A stretch of 64,000 nt of DNA from the NCBI GenBank assembly GCA_002436185.1, contig DJKX01000068.1, forward strand, positions 1 to 64,000. The letters run 5' to 3'. Numbering within the stretch: position 1 is the first letter of the stretch; each line of letters starts with the position of its first letter. Shown here piece by piece: positions 24,736 through 33,100 of the stretch. The translations under genes and the position numbers were made by a program. The notes under the pieces are model-generated. The model saw nothing but the letters and a program-made list of their open reading frames with translations. It was not told the origin of the DNA and made no database searches. The stretch is from Fidelibacterota bacterium UBA6531 (GTDB lineage: Bacteria > Fidelibacterota > Marinisomatia > Marinisomatales > TCS55).

Positions 24736-25757
24736 GAGACTTCTTCCAAATCATAATAGGATTTTGTCAAGTCTAATATTCGTTGGGAATAACCATAGCC
24801 ATCATCATACCAGCAAATTGTTTTGAGCAGATTATCTGCAGCAATCATAGTGGCCCTGGCATCAAAAATCATGGAATGGCTGTCGCCTACAACATCGCTG
24901 GATACAATGGGGTCATCTGTATAACCGATGATGGCAGACATGGAATTTTCAGAGACATCTTTCATTAATGCATTTACATCTTCCACAGATGGTGTTGACT
25001 GAAGTTGAGTAGTCAAATCAACGCAGGAACCATCCGGAATGGGCACATTGAAAGCAATCCCTTCAATTTTTCCCTTTAGTTGTGGTAAAATGGTTTCCAC
25101 CAATTGGGGTGACCGCGTCTGGTTGGGGATAATATTTTCCACTGCAGATCGGCTCCGGCGCAGATCTGACCGCACACTGTCAGCTAGAGGTTGATCTGAC
25201 GTATAGGCATGAACGGAGGTCATCATAGCTTTTTCTAGACCGAATTCATTATCTAGAATATCCAGCATCAAAGCTAATACTTGCGTCGTGGATGAAGAAG
25301 GTGAAACGATTTTATCATTAGTGGATATATCTTTATCATTCAAGCCCATCACAACAATACGATCGACAGGATCTTCCGGCGGTTTGGTTACTATAACCCG
25401 TTTTGCTCCGGCATCCAGATATTTTTCCAAATCAGTGCGGGGCCAAATACGGCCGGTGCAGTCAATGATGATATCAGCACCAAGGGCATCCCAGGGCAAT
25501 GAACCGGGTCCTGATCCGGGTAATAAGCGAACTTTTTGATCACCGAAATGAATGTAATTGTCTTCGAGTACTGTTTCAGTTTCTATAGGTCCGTATACAG
25601 TATCATGTCCCAGTAAATAAAAGAGAGCTTCCGGTTCAGCCAAGTCGCTGATCCCGACAAAATTGAACCGCGGATCATCATAACCAAGGCGCAATAAATT
25701 GCGGCCGATACGGCCGAAACCGATAATACCTATATTCACTTTAGTATTCATATTCAT
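24732..25757 (-). CDS. GAPDH-like protein lacking the catalytic cysteine (probable pseudoenzyme)
   Basis: A full-length (341-residue) GAPDH paralogue with the Rossmann motif GFGRIGR and the family framework intact, but active-site positions changed. The SxxSCTTNC loop reads SPSSSTTQV, putting Ser156 at the catalytic Cys. The Arg that binds phosphate is Asn237 (AFNVPIP). TTTGAA in the phosphate site is NQTRSP, and WYDN is WYDD. The His183 equivalent remains (SVHAYTSDQ). Such a protein should not carry out thioester chemistry; it may bind NAD and form mixed tetramers with the active Gap. It is the first gene of the operon, overlapping gap by 4 nt. The frame is clean, so it is not a decayed gene. 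Confidence 0.85.
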   Translation of the reverse strand: MNMNTKVNIGIIGFGRIGRNLLRLGYDDPRFNFVGISDLAEPEALFYLLGHDTVYGPIETETVLEDNYIHFGDQKVRLLPGSGPGSLPWDALGADIIIDCTGRIWPRTDLEKYLDAGAKRVIVTKPPEDPVDRIVVMGLNDKDISTNDKIVSPSSSTTQVLALMLDILDNEFGLEKAMMTSVHAYTSDQPLADSVRSDLRRSRSAVENIIPNQTRSPQLVETILPQLKGKIEGIAFNVPIPDGSCVDLTTQLQSTPSVEDVNALMKDVSENSMSAIIGYTDDPIVSSDVVGDSHSMIFDARATMIAADNLLKTICWYDDGYGYSQRILDLTKSYYDLEEVS

Positions 25758-25950
25758 AGTAAAAAATTACGCAATATTAAATATGTACAACATGCAGATT
25801 TTTATCGAAATAAAAAAAATATTCAAATATTTTATGAATACGCAAGTCCTTGTTGATAAAGTCAAATGGATCATAAATTGATATCTCTAATCAAAACTTT
25901 ATAGTCTCACAACCGACGTAAATTCCCGATACTAGGCTAATGAAATAATT
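25758..25950. other. Divergent control region between the GAPDH pair and deoC
   Basis: This AT-rich 193-bp gap must hold promoters in both directions. The deoC-side promoter is listed separately. On the minus strand several TTGnnn/TAnnnT combinations exist but none is convincing. No long inverted repeat is seen. Confidence 0.4.
25878..25905 (+). promoter_or_regulatory. Putative sigma-70-type promoter of the deoC operon
   Basis: TTGATA (25878-25883) and TATAGT (25900-25905), each 5/6 to consensus, are separated by 16 bp. Transcription would start near 25912, leaving a leader of about 39 nt before the deoC ATG at 25951. It is the best-looking promoter in the window, but found by eye only. Confidence 0.5.
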
Positions 25951-26838
25951 ATGGAATCATTTATAAATAGAATAGATCAAGTGGGTGCCCAGGAAAGAAT
26001 CGCCAGATTTTTTTCAAGAAGTATCAAAAAAAAATCCAAAATAAATGCCCTCAAAGCAGTTTTAAGCATGATTGATTTGACGACGCTTGAAGGGAAAGAT
26101 TCTCCTGGCAAAGTTAAACAATTATGCTACAAAGCAGTCCATTTACACGATCAATTTCCGGATTTACCAACAGTTGCAGCTATTTGTGTTTACCCTACAA
26201 TGGTGTCCATTGCGAAAAAATCACTTAATAATACGGATATTAATGTTGCTTCTGTGGCGACGGCTTTTCCATCGGGTATGACATCACTTGAGTATAAATT
26301 GAATGAAGTTCGAATGGTTGTTGCGGATGGAGCAGATGAAGTGGACATGGTCATTTCCAGAGGGAAATTTCTTCAGGGGGAATACAATTATGTAGCAGAT
26401 GAAATAGCATTCGTAAAAGAAGCCTGTGGCAAAGCCCATTTAAAAGTTATTTTAGAAACAGGCGAATTGGTGACCTTAGATAATGTTCGATTAGCCAGCG
26501 ATATCGCTATGGAAGCGGGGGCTGATTTCATCAAAACATCAACAGGAAAAGTATCACCGGCAGCCACACCTCCTGTGGTGCTCGTCATGTTAGAAGCCAT
26601 TCGTGATTATTACAAAAAAACAGGCAAAAAAATCGGGATGAAACCGGCCGGCGGCATTAGTAAAGCAAAATTGGCAATTCAATATTTAGTGATGATAAAA
26701 GAAACATTGGGCCAAGATTGGCTGAATGCTGATTTATTTCGTTTTGGCGCCAGTTCTCTGGCCAATGATGTTTTGATGCAAATTGTCAAGCAGTCAATCG
26801 GTGTGTACCAGTCAGCCAATTATTTTTCTTTGGATTAA
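25951..26838 (+). CDS. deoC: Deoxyribose-phosphate aldolase
   Basis: Class I aldolase that splits 2-deoxyribose-5-phosphate into acetaldehyde and glyceraldehyde-3-phosphate in deoxynucleoside breakdown. The 295 residues include an N-terminal extension of about 40 residues before LSMIDLTTLEG, as in the longer DERA group. Conserved parts are AAICVYPT, DEVDMVI with the catalytic Asp, ILETGEL, the Schiff-base Lys in FIKTSTGK, and the second active-site Lys in GMKPAGGI. FRFGASSL near the end binds phosphate. It is first in deoC-ALDH-ALDH'-PNP and divergent from the GAPDH pair, whose substrate it produces. Confidence 0.93.
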   Translation: MESFINRIDQVGAQERIARFFSRSIKKKSKINALKAVLSMIDLTTLEGKDSPGKVKQLCYKAVHLHDQFPDLPTVAAICVYPTMVSIAKKSLNNTDINVASVATAFPSGMTSLEYKLNEVRMVVADGADEVDMVISRGKFLQGEYNYVADEIAFVKEACGKAHLKVILETGELVTLDNVRLASDIAMEAGADFIKTSTGKVSPAATPPVVLVMLEAIRDYYKKTGKKIGMKPAGGISKAKLAIQYLVMIKETLGQDWLNADLFRFGASSLANDVLMQIVKQSIGVYQSANYFSLD

Positions 26839-26840
26839 AT

Positions 26841-28298
26841 ATGAAAACAAAAAATAAAAAAACAGATTGGTCATACAGTCCTGCTCTTGAAAGTACGGAC
26901 CACGTTCGCATTTCCACGAAAAATGATCTTTTTATCAATGGAAAATTCATTCCACCAAAAAAAGGTAATTATTTTGAAACAATAAATCCTGCAAATGAAA
27001 AAAAATTAGCAGATGTAGCTGAAGCAGATCAAACAGATGTAGATAAAGCAGTCAAAGCTGCCAGAACCGCATATGAAAATGTGTGGTCTAAAATGGATTC
27101 TTCCGAAAGAGGAAAATATATTTATCGTATCGCCCGATTGATTCAAGAACGAGCCAGAGAATTTTCTATCATTGAAACCATGGACGGCGGGAAACCTATT
27201 CGTGAGTCCAGAGATATTGATATTCCATTAGTATCAGCTCATTTCTTTTATTATGCCGGCTGGGCAGATAAACTGGACTATGCATTTCCCGGGAAAAAGG
27301 CGAAATCAATCGGTGTAGCCGCGCAAATAATTCCTTGGAACTTCCCCTTATTAATGGCCGCATGGAAAATTGCACCAGCATTGGCGACAGGGAATACTGT
27401 TGTGTTAAAACCAGCTGAAACAACACCCTTAACGGTCATGAAATTGGCCGAAATAATTCAAGAAGCAGATTTGCCGCCCGGCGTTGTAAACATTATTAAT
27501 GGTGATGGAAAAACCGGTCAAGCCATGGTGGACCATCTGGACGTAAATAAAATTGCCTTCACCGGATCCACGGATGTTGGGAAAATGATTATGAAATCGG
27601 TGGCAGGTACGGGAAAAAAATATACGCTGGAACTGGGTGGAAAAGCAGCGAATATTATTTTCGAAGATGCAGCAATCGATCAAGCTGTTGAAGGAATCGT
27701 TAATGGTATCTTTTTTAATCAAGGTCACGTTTGTTGTGCCGGATCACGTTTATTTGTTCAGGAAAGTGTGGCTGAAACAGTCATTTCAAAATTGAAAGAC
27801 AGAATGGAAACATTGATAGTTGGTGATCCTCTGGATAAAAACACAGATATCGGTGCCATCAATTCAAAAATGCAATTAGATAAAATAAAAATGTATGTAG
27901 ATATTGGACAAAAAGAAGGCGGTTCAATCCATCAGTCATCATGTAGTTTACCTGAAAAAGGCTATTGGCATGCACCGACGATTTTTTCAGATGTAAGCCA
28001 ATCTCATCGCATTGTGCAGGAAGAAATATTTGGACCGGTGTTGGCCATTCAAACATTTCGAACGGTGGATGAAGTCATCACCAAGGCGAACAATACGCCT
28101 TATGGACTTTCCGGCGGTGTGTGGACGGATAAAGGTGCGAAAATATTTCAAGTATCCAAAGCCATTCGTTCCGGTGTATTATGGGCAAATACATTTAACA
28201 AATTTGATCCAACATCACCTTTCGGTGGTTATAAAGAGAGCGGCATGGGCCGCGAAGGCGGATTGGAAGGTTTAATGCCGTATGTTAACTTGGTTTAA
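26841..28298 (+). CDS. Aldehyde dehydrogenase, catalytically complete copy
   Basis: NAD(P)-dependent aldehyde dehydrogenase, 485 residues. The oxyanion Asn is in PWNFPL (165-170), the cofactor-binding Lys190 is in VVLKPAE, and the Rossmann loop is FTGSTDVG (240-247). The general-base Glu264 is in LELGGK, and the nucleophile is Cys298 in GHVCCAGS. It starts 2 nt after deoC, so its likely substrate is the acetaldehyde that DeoC releases, giving acetate; an acylating (CoA) function is less likely because the Glu is present. The next gene is a truncated paralogue. Confidence 0.88.
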   Translation: MKTKNKKTDWSYSPALESTDHVRISTKNDLFINGKFIPPKKGNYFETINPANEKKLADVAEADQTDVDKAVKAARTAYENVWSKMDSSERGKYIYRIARLIQERAREFSIIETMDGGKPIRESRDIDIPLVSAHFFYYAGWADKLDYAFPGKKAKSIGVAAQIIPWNFPLLMAAWKIAPALATGNTVVLKPAETTPLTVMKLAEIIQEADLPPGVVNIINGDGKTGQAMVDHLDVNKIAFTGSTDVGKMIMKSVAGTGKKYTLELGGKAANIIFEDAAIDQAVEGIVNGIFFNQGHVCCAGSRLFVQESVAETVISKLKDRMETLIVGDPLDKNTDIGAINSKMQLDKIKMYVDIGQKEGGSIHQSSCSLPEKGYWHAPTIFSDVSQSHRIVQEEIFGPVLAIQTFRTVDEVITKANNTPYGLSGGVWTDKGAKIFQVSKAIRSGVLWANTFNKFDPTSPFGGYKESGMGREGGLEGLMPYVNLV

Positions 28299-28312
28299 CG
28301 AAAGATAATATC

Positions 28313-29176
28313 ATGAGTAAACGAGAAGATATTAAAAAAACATATAAACTCTATATTGGTGGAAAATTCCCTAGAACGGAATCGGGTCGTTATATCAAAT
28401 GGACTGATCCCAAAAGCACAACCACAGTGAATATTTGCAGAGGTTCAAGAAAAGATTTTCGTAATGCTGTGGTTGCAGCTAGAGAAACGTTGTGTGGATG
28501 GTCTTCGAAGACAGCATATAATCGTAGCCAAATTTTATATAGAATCGGAGAAATGCTAGAAGGCAGACGCAGTCAGTTTATGGATGAATTGGTTGTTCAG
28601 GGATCTACAAAAAAAGGAGCAGAAAAAGAAATCGATCAATCCATTGATAGATTAATATACTATGCGGGTTGGGCAGATAAATATCAACAAATATTCAGCC
28701 GAGTCAATCCCGTGGCATTGCCCTATTTCAATTTTTCTTATCCAGAACCGATGGGAGTGGTTTCAGCAGTTGCACCGAATGACTCGTCATTAATCGGGTT
28801 GGTCTCAATCATTGCACCCATTATTGCCGGTGGGAATACGGTTGTTGTATTAGCATCAGAAGAAAATCCGCTTTGTTCAATTACATTTGCAGAAGTACTT
28901 CATACCTCAGATGTATCCGGTGGTGTGGTGAATATTTTAACAGGACACCGATCAGAATTAGTAGAACAATTTTCGTCTCATATGGATGTGAATGCAATCG
29001 TGTATTGCGGTAATAAACCAGAAGAAATAAAACTCATTCAGGAAAATGCGGCATTGAATGTGAAACGTCCAGTTGTTTATTCTGACGAAAATTGGTTCGA
29101 TAAAAATACACAGGATCCATATCGTATTTTAAATACATTGGAGACCAAAACAACTTGGCACCCGGTAGGTGTATGA
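28313..29176 (+). CDS. Truncated ALDH paralogue without catalytic domain (probable pseudoenzyme)
   Basis: A 287-residue protein aligning with the N-terminal, cofactor-binding half of aldehyde dehydrogenases (YIGGKFPRTESGRYI; YYAGWADKYQQ; IIAGGNTVVV). Cofactor positions are changed relative to its neighbour: PWNFPL reads PNDSSL, VVLKPAE reads VVLASEE, and FTGSTDVG reads YCGNKPEE. The region of the base Glu (ELGGK) is replaced and the catalytic-Cys domain is absent; a short unrelated tail ends in WHPVGV. The stop overlaps the PNP start (ATGA), so no hidden catalytic half follows in another frame. It is likely a structural or regulatory partner of the upstream ALDH. Confidence 0.8.
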   Translation: MSKREDIKKTYKLYIGGKFPRTESGRYIKWTDPKSTTTVNICRGSRKDFRNAVVAARETLCGWSSKTAYNRSQILYRIGEMLEGRRSQFMDELVVQGSTKKGAEKEIDQSIDRLIYYAGWADKYQQIFSRVNPVALPYFNFSYPEPMGVVSAVAPNDSSLIGLVSIIAPIIAGGNTVVVLASEENPLCSITFAEVLHTSDVSGGVVNILTGHRSELVEQFSSHMDVNAIVYCGNKPEEIKLIQENAALNVKRPVVYSDENWFDKNTQDPYRILNTLETKTTWHPVGV

Positions 29177-29970
29177 GCAAGGCAGTCAAATATATTCAAT
29201 CAAAGTTCCAAGGGATAAAACCAAAAGTTGGGATTATTCTGGGTTCCGGTTTAGGATCTTTCGTGGATGTATTAGAAAACCCGCTTTCTTTTTCCTACGA
29301 TGAATTAGATGGATTTCCAGACGCGGGCGTATCCGGCCATGAGGGAAAACTTCATTTAGGAAAAATTAATCATACTGAAATAGCCGTACTTCAAGGACGT
29401 GCTCATTATTACGAATCAGGTCAAGCTGATGCCATGAAAGTTCCCGTTCGTACTTTGGCCGGACTTGGGTGCGAATCGCTAATTTTGACAAACGCTGCCG
29501 GGAGTCTAATGGAAGCAGCCCAGCCGGGAAGCGTAATGGCAATAACAGATCATATCAATTTTACAGGTGTAAATCCATTGTTTGGCGAAAAGAGCAATAA
29601 CCGTTTTGTAGATATGGCTGACGCGTACAATTCGGATATGCGTTCAAGATTTCATAAAATTGCAGATAATGATAATATTAAACTCCATGAAGGTGTTTAT
29701 ATTTGGTTTTGCGGCCCCAGTTTTGAAACATCAGCAGAAATACGAGCAGCGAAAATGATGGGTGCCGATGCAGTGGGAATGTCCACGGTTCCGGAAGTAA
29801 TATTAGCACGTCAAGCCGGGATGAAAGTATCTGCCTTGTCTGTTATCACCAATATGGCTGCGGGAATGAGCGATGAAGTATTGAGTCATGAGCAAACCAT
29901 GGCCAATGCTGAAAAAGGGATACAGGATCTGCAGGCGCTTCTCATTCGTTTTTTAGAATTATATTCATAA
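29173..29970 (+). CDS. Purine nucleoside phosphorylase
   Basis: Trimeric-type PNP (inosine/guanosine group), 265 residues from ATG 29173. It splits purine (deoxy)nucleosides with phosphate to base plus (deoxy)ribose-1-phosphate. Motifs are the phosphate-binding LGSGLGSF, SGHEGKLHLG, GRAHYYE, LTNAAGSL with the base-binding Asn region, and VGMSTVPEV. A TTG at 29155 would add six residues; the ATG that overlaps the ALDH' stop by 4 nt fits coupling better. The operon context links it to DeoC through a mutase step, not encoded inside this operon. Confidence 0.9.
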   Translation: MSKAVKYIQSKFQGIKPKVGIILGSGLGSFVDVLENPLSFSYDELDGFPDAGVSGHEGKLHLGKINHTEIAVLQGRAHYYESGQADAMKVPVRTLAGLGCESLILTNAAGSLMEAAQPGSVMAITDHINFTGVNPLFGEKSNNRFVDMADAYNSDMRSRFHKIADNDNIKLHEGVYIWFCGPSFETSAEIRAAKMMGADAVGMSTVPEVILARQAGMKVSALSVITNMAAGMSDEVLSHEQTMANAEKGIQDLQALLIRFLELYS

Positions 29971-30010
29971 AATTCTCCTCCAACTCAAAAATAAATAATA
30001 ATAAAATTAC

Positions 30011-31420
30011 ATGACAGAACCGACAGTCAAAAAAGGACAGGAATACGAATTAACCATTGAATCATTGGCGTACGGCGGAAAAGGAATTGCCAAAGTGGAC
30101 GGCTTTGTTGTATTTGTGAAAAATGCCATTCCCGGTCAAAAAGTTCGCGCCTTGGTTTATCGTAAGCGGAAGGGGTTTGCAGAAGCACGGCCACTGGAGG
30201 TGTTGGAAGAATCATCGTTCAAGGTGGATGCTCCCTGCGAACATTTTGCATTTTGCGGCGGCTGTACATTTCAGCAATTAGATTATGCAGAACAGGTGAA
30301 TCAGAAAAAACAGCAAGTTGAAGATTTATTCAGACGCCAAGCCGGGATTGCTGATTTTTCTGTGTATAAAGTAATTGGAGCTGAAGAACAATATCATTAT
30401 CGAAATAAAATGGAATTTTCCTTTTCCAGCCGCCGTTGGACATTACCCGATGAGGGGGATGATACAGAAAGAAGTTTTGCTTTAGGTCTGCATGTTCCTC
30501 GTCGTTATGATAAAATATTGAATATTAATGAATGCCACCTTCAACCAAAATTAGGGAATGAAATCCTCAATGCAGTGAAAGAAAAAGCGAGGGAATTAAA
30601 ACTCAAACCTTATGATGTAAAAACCCATAATGGTTTTTTGCGGCACTTGGTTATGCGCTTTGGCCATAATACAGATGATATGATGGTAAACTTGGTCACC
30701 AGTTATGAAAACCCGGGATTAATTCAACCATTAGCTGATCATATCCATGAAACATTTCCGCAAGTCACATCCATTATTAATAATATCAACACAAAGAAAG
30801 CGGATATTGCATTTGGTGAATATGAAACAATTCTCTACGGCTATCCAACCATAACGGAAAAAATGGGTAATCTTACCTTTGAAATTTCTGCCAATTCCTT
30901 TTTCCAGACCAATACAAATCAAGGTGCAAAGCTTTATCAGGCAGCGTTGGACGGTGCTGAACTTACCGGGAAAGAAATTGTGTATGACCTATATTGCGGT
31001 ACGGGGTCTATTTCACTTTTTCTTGCTCAAAAAGCAAAAGAAGTCCATGGGTTTGAACTGATTACATCTTCAGTAGAAGATGCCACGCGGAATGCAATTA
31101 CAAATTTGATAACCAATGTACGATTTCATAAAGCGAATTTAGATTTCTTTTTCAAAAAAGAGTCCAAACGTAAAAAAGTACCAAATCCTGATGTTATTAT
31201 TGTAGATCCTCCTCGTGCCGGTATGCACAAAGATATGGTGAATTCTTTACATAAATTTGGAGCACAACGATTGGTTTATATATCCTGCAATCCAACAACT
31301 CAAGCTCGAGATGTAGCGTTATTGATGGAAAATGGCTACACTCTCAAAAAGCTGTCAATGGTAGATATGTTCCCCCATACGCCTCATGTTGAGACTATTG
31401 GTATTTTAGAAAAGAACTGA
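30011..31420 (+). CDS. RNA (uracil-5-)-methyltransferase with TRAM domain and Fe-S cluster (RumA/RlmD-type)
   Basis: A 469-residue SAM-dependent m5U methyltransferase for rRNA or tRNA. The TRAM domain is at about 5-65 (ESLAYGGKGIAKVDGFVVFV). Four cysteines for a [4Fe-4S] cluster are Cys76, 82, 85 (CEHFAFCGGC) and Cys175. SAM motif I is YDLYCGTGSISLFLA, followed by DPPRAG and the catalytic nucleophile in YISCNPTTQARD. Family members modify 23S U1939 (RlmD) or U747 (RlmC) or tRNA; which one cannot be told. It starts 40 nt after PNP and may be on the same transcript. Confidence 0.88.
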   Translation: MTEPTVKKGQEYELTIESLAYGGKGIAKVDGFVVFVKNAIPGQKVRALVYRKRKGFAEARPLEVLEESSFKVDAPCEHFAFCGGCTFQQLDYAEQVNQKKQQVEDLFRRQAGIADFSVYKVIGAEEQYHYRNKMEFSFSSRRWTLPDEGDDTERSFALGLHVPRRYDKILNINECHLQPKLGNEILNAVKEKARELKLKPYDVKTHNGFLRHLVMRFGHNTDDMMVNLVTSYENPGLIQPLADHIHETFPQVTSIINNINTKKADIAFGEYETILYGYPTITEKMGNLTFEISANSFFQTNTNQGAKLYQAALDGAELTGKEIVYDLYCGTGSISLFLAQKAKEVHGFELITSSVEDATRNAITNLITNVRFHKANLDFFFKKESKRKKVPNPDVIIVDPPRAGMHKDMVNSLHKFGAQRLVYISCNPTTQARDVALLMENGYTLKKLSMVDMFPHTPHVETIGILEKN

Positions 31421-31464
31421 TTCAACACTTATATTTTTGTCATATCAGACTTAAATTTTCAGCT

Positions 31465-32589
31465 ATGCGTCGATGGTTTCGATTACTGATACGTAACAGT
31501 TTCTTCCAAGTAAGTATAGGCATCTTTATGGTTATGATCTTGGGAGGGCTCATTTTGCGATCCCTGGAAACGGGAGCAATCACTGAAGGTGAAACTCCTT
31601 TTTGGTGGGCAATCGTTACCATGACAACGGTTGGTTATGGGGATTATGCACCGTCAACGTCTGAAGGCAGAATATTTGCTGTTTTGGTTATGTTTGCCGG
31701 CATTTCACTAACAGCTATGTTTACAGCTGTCATTTCGTCCATTTTTGTTGCTAAAAGAATTAGAGAGGATAAAGGTTTGGAAAAAGTAAATGTAAAAAAT
31801 CACATCATTCTTTGCGGTTGGAATAGAAACGCAGATAAAATAATTGACTCTATTCAGTATTTATCAGAAGGGCGCCGAAAGGATCTTGTTTTGATCAATG
31901 ATTTGGATGAAGAAACCGTCGCTCGCCTTAAGACACGCTATCGAGATATTCATCTGCATTTTGTAGCGGGTGATTACACAAGTGAGCAGATTCTTCAACG
32001 GGCATCGTTGGAAGATGCAGACACAATCATAATTATTCCCAGCGATGTGGATGCATCGATTCAAAATCCAGATGAAAAAACGATTCTGGCAACATTAACA
32101 ATTAAGGGATTAGAACCCAATAAGCGATTGATTGCTTATCTGTACAGTCGAGACAACCTGACGCATATCAAACGGGCCAATGCCGATGAAGTGGTCATCA
32201 GTGATGATTTTGGTGCGTATATGCTGGCATCTCATGTTGTGGATCCAGGCATTCCTCAAATATTGAATCGCCTGCTGGACAATGTTTCTGAAAATCGATT
32301 CAAGCGAGTAGATATTCCCAGTGAATTTGTGGGGCAATCGTTTAATAATTTATTTGATCACTTCAGAAATAATAACGGATCATTACTTATAGGCGTTTTT
32401 TCTGAAGAAGAAAATCTGGGTATTGGAGAAGTATTATCGGCCGACTCTTCCGCTTTGGATGCGTTTATCGAACGGAAGTTGAAAGAAGGTGGTGTTTCAC
32501 TTCAAGAAGAAAGTAAAATTTCGACGGTGATCAACCCTAATAAAAATTATATAATAAAAGATGGCGAGCGAGCCATCATTATACCTTGA
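31465..32589 (+). CDS. MthK-like two-TM potassium channel with RCK domain
   Basis: A 374-residue K+ channel subunit. TM1 is at about 14-34, the pore helix and selectivity filter TTVGYGDY are at 54-61, and TM2 is at about 70-96. An RCK (TrkA-N) domain starts at HIILCGWNRNADKI (113-126) and a TrkA-C region occupies about 275-374. The CGWxxx start of the RCK domain matches MthK rather than the GxGxxG nucleotide-binding loop of TrkA, so gating by a cation or other ligand is plausible. An internal RBS could supply the free RCK fragment, as known for MthK, but I do not see one clearly. A cNMP-binding protein gene follows after 7 nt. Confidence 0.85.
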   Translation: MRRWFRLLIRNSFFQVSIGIFMVMILGGLILRSLETGAITEGETPFWWAIVTMTTVGYGDYAPSTSEGRIFAVLVMFAGISLTAMFTAVISSIFVAKRIREDKGLEKVNVKNHIILCGWNRNADKIIDSIQYLSEGRRKDLVLINDLDEETVARLKTRYRDIHLHFVAGDYTSEQILQRASLEDADTIIIIPSDVDASIQNPDEKTILATLTIKGLEPNKRLIAYLYSRDNLTHIKRANADEVVISDDFGAYMLASHVVDPGIPQILNRLLDNVSENRFKRVDIPSEFVGQSFNNLFDHFRNNNGSLLIGVFSEEENLGIGEVLSADSSALDAFIERKLKEGGVSLQEESKISTVINPNKNYIIKDGERAIIIP

Positions 32590-32596
32590 GGTGCGT

Positions 32597-33100
32597 ATGA
32601 ATGTAGGAGCATTAAAAGAATTCAATATTTTTAATGGATTGGATGAATCGGAAATAAAATTATTTGCTGATAAAGTTTCTCCGGTAAAAGTGCCTGAAGG
32701 AGATAGTTTTATTGTGGAAAACGATATAGGCGATTCAATTTTTCTCCTTTTGGAAGGAGAAGTTGAAATCAATCAAGCGTTGACGCTTTCCATGAATAAG
32801 AGCGAAGCAGATAATCGGGAAAAGGCAATCATTAAACTTTCCAGCGAAATCAAACCCCTTTTTGGTGAAATGTCCTTGTTTAATGAAGGCGACCGTCGCA
32901 CAGCAAGTGTTAAAGCGTTGTCTGATTGTAAATTGGCAAAAATCTTGAAAGAAGAATTGTTTGAAGTTTGTGATGCCCACCCAGCAACGGGTTATAAAGT
33001 GATGCAAAACCTCTGCCGAACTCTTTGCGGCAATTTGGTGAAAGCCAATCAAAATGTATTAAAACTGACCACAGCTTTCAGTTTGATTTTAGAAAGATAA
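32597..33100 (+). CDS. Free-standing cyclic nucleotide-binding domain protein beside the K+ channel
   Basis: A 167-residue protein from ATG 32597, with AGGTG 3 nt upstream; a longer frame from 32561 would overlap the channel gene. It is a single cNMP-binding domain with phosphate cassette FGEMSLFNEGDRRTASVKA, keeping the Glu and Arg ligands. An insertion of about 20 charged residues (NKSEADNREKAIIK) precedes the cassette. There is no helix-turn-helix. It begins 7 nt after the channel stop, so the two products are probably co-made; it may confer ligand control on the channel in trans. Confidence 0.75.
   Translation: MNVGALKEFNIFNGLDESEIKLFADKVSPVKVPEGDSFIVENDIGDSIFLLLEGEVEINQALTLSMNKSEADNREKAIIKLSSEIKPLFGEMSLFNEGDRRTASVKALSDCKLAKILKEELFEVCDAHPATGYKVMQNLCRTLCGNLVKANQNVLKLTTAFSLILER

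Noticed and set aside
24732..25757. Second GAPDH as an E4P dehydrogenase or anabolic GapB
   Set aside because: Those paralogues keep the catalytic Cys in the SxxSCTTN loop; here it is Ser and the phosphate-site Arg is also lost.
28313..29176. Truncated ALDH as a sequencing frameshift
   Set aside because: The catalytic half is not present downstream in any frame because PNP coding begins at 29173, and cofactor residues are altered already in the N-terminal half.
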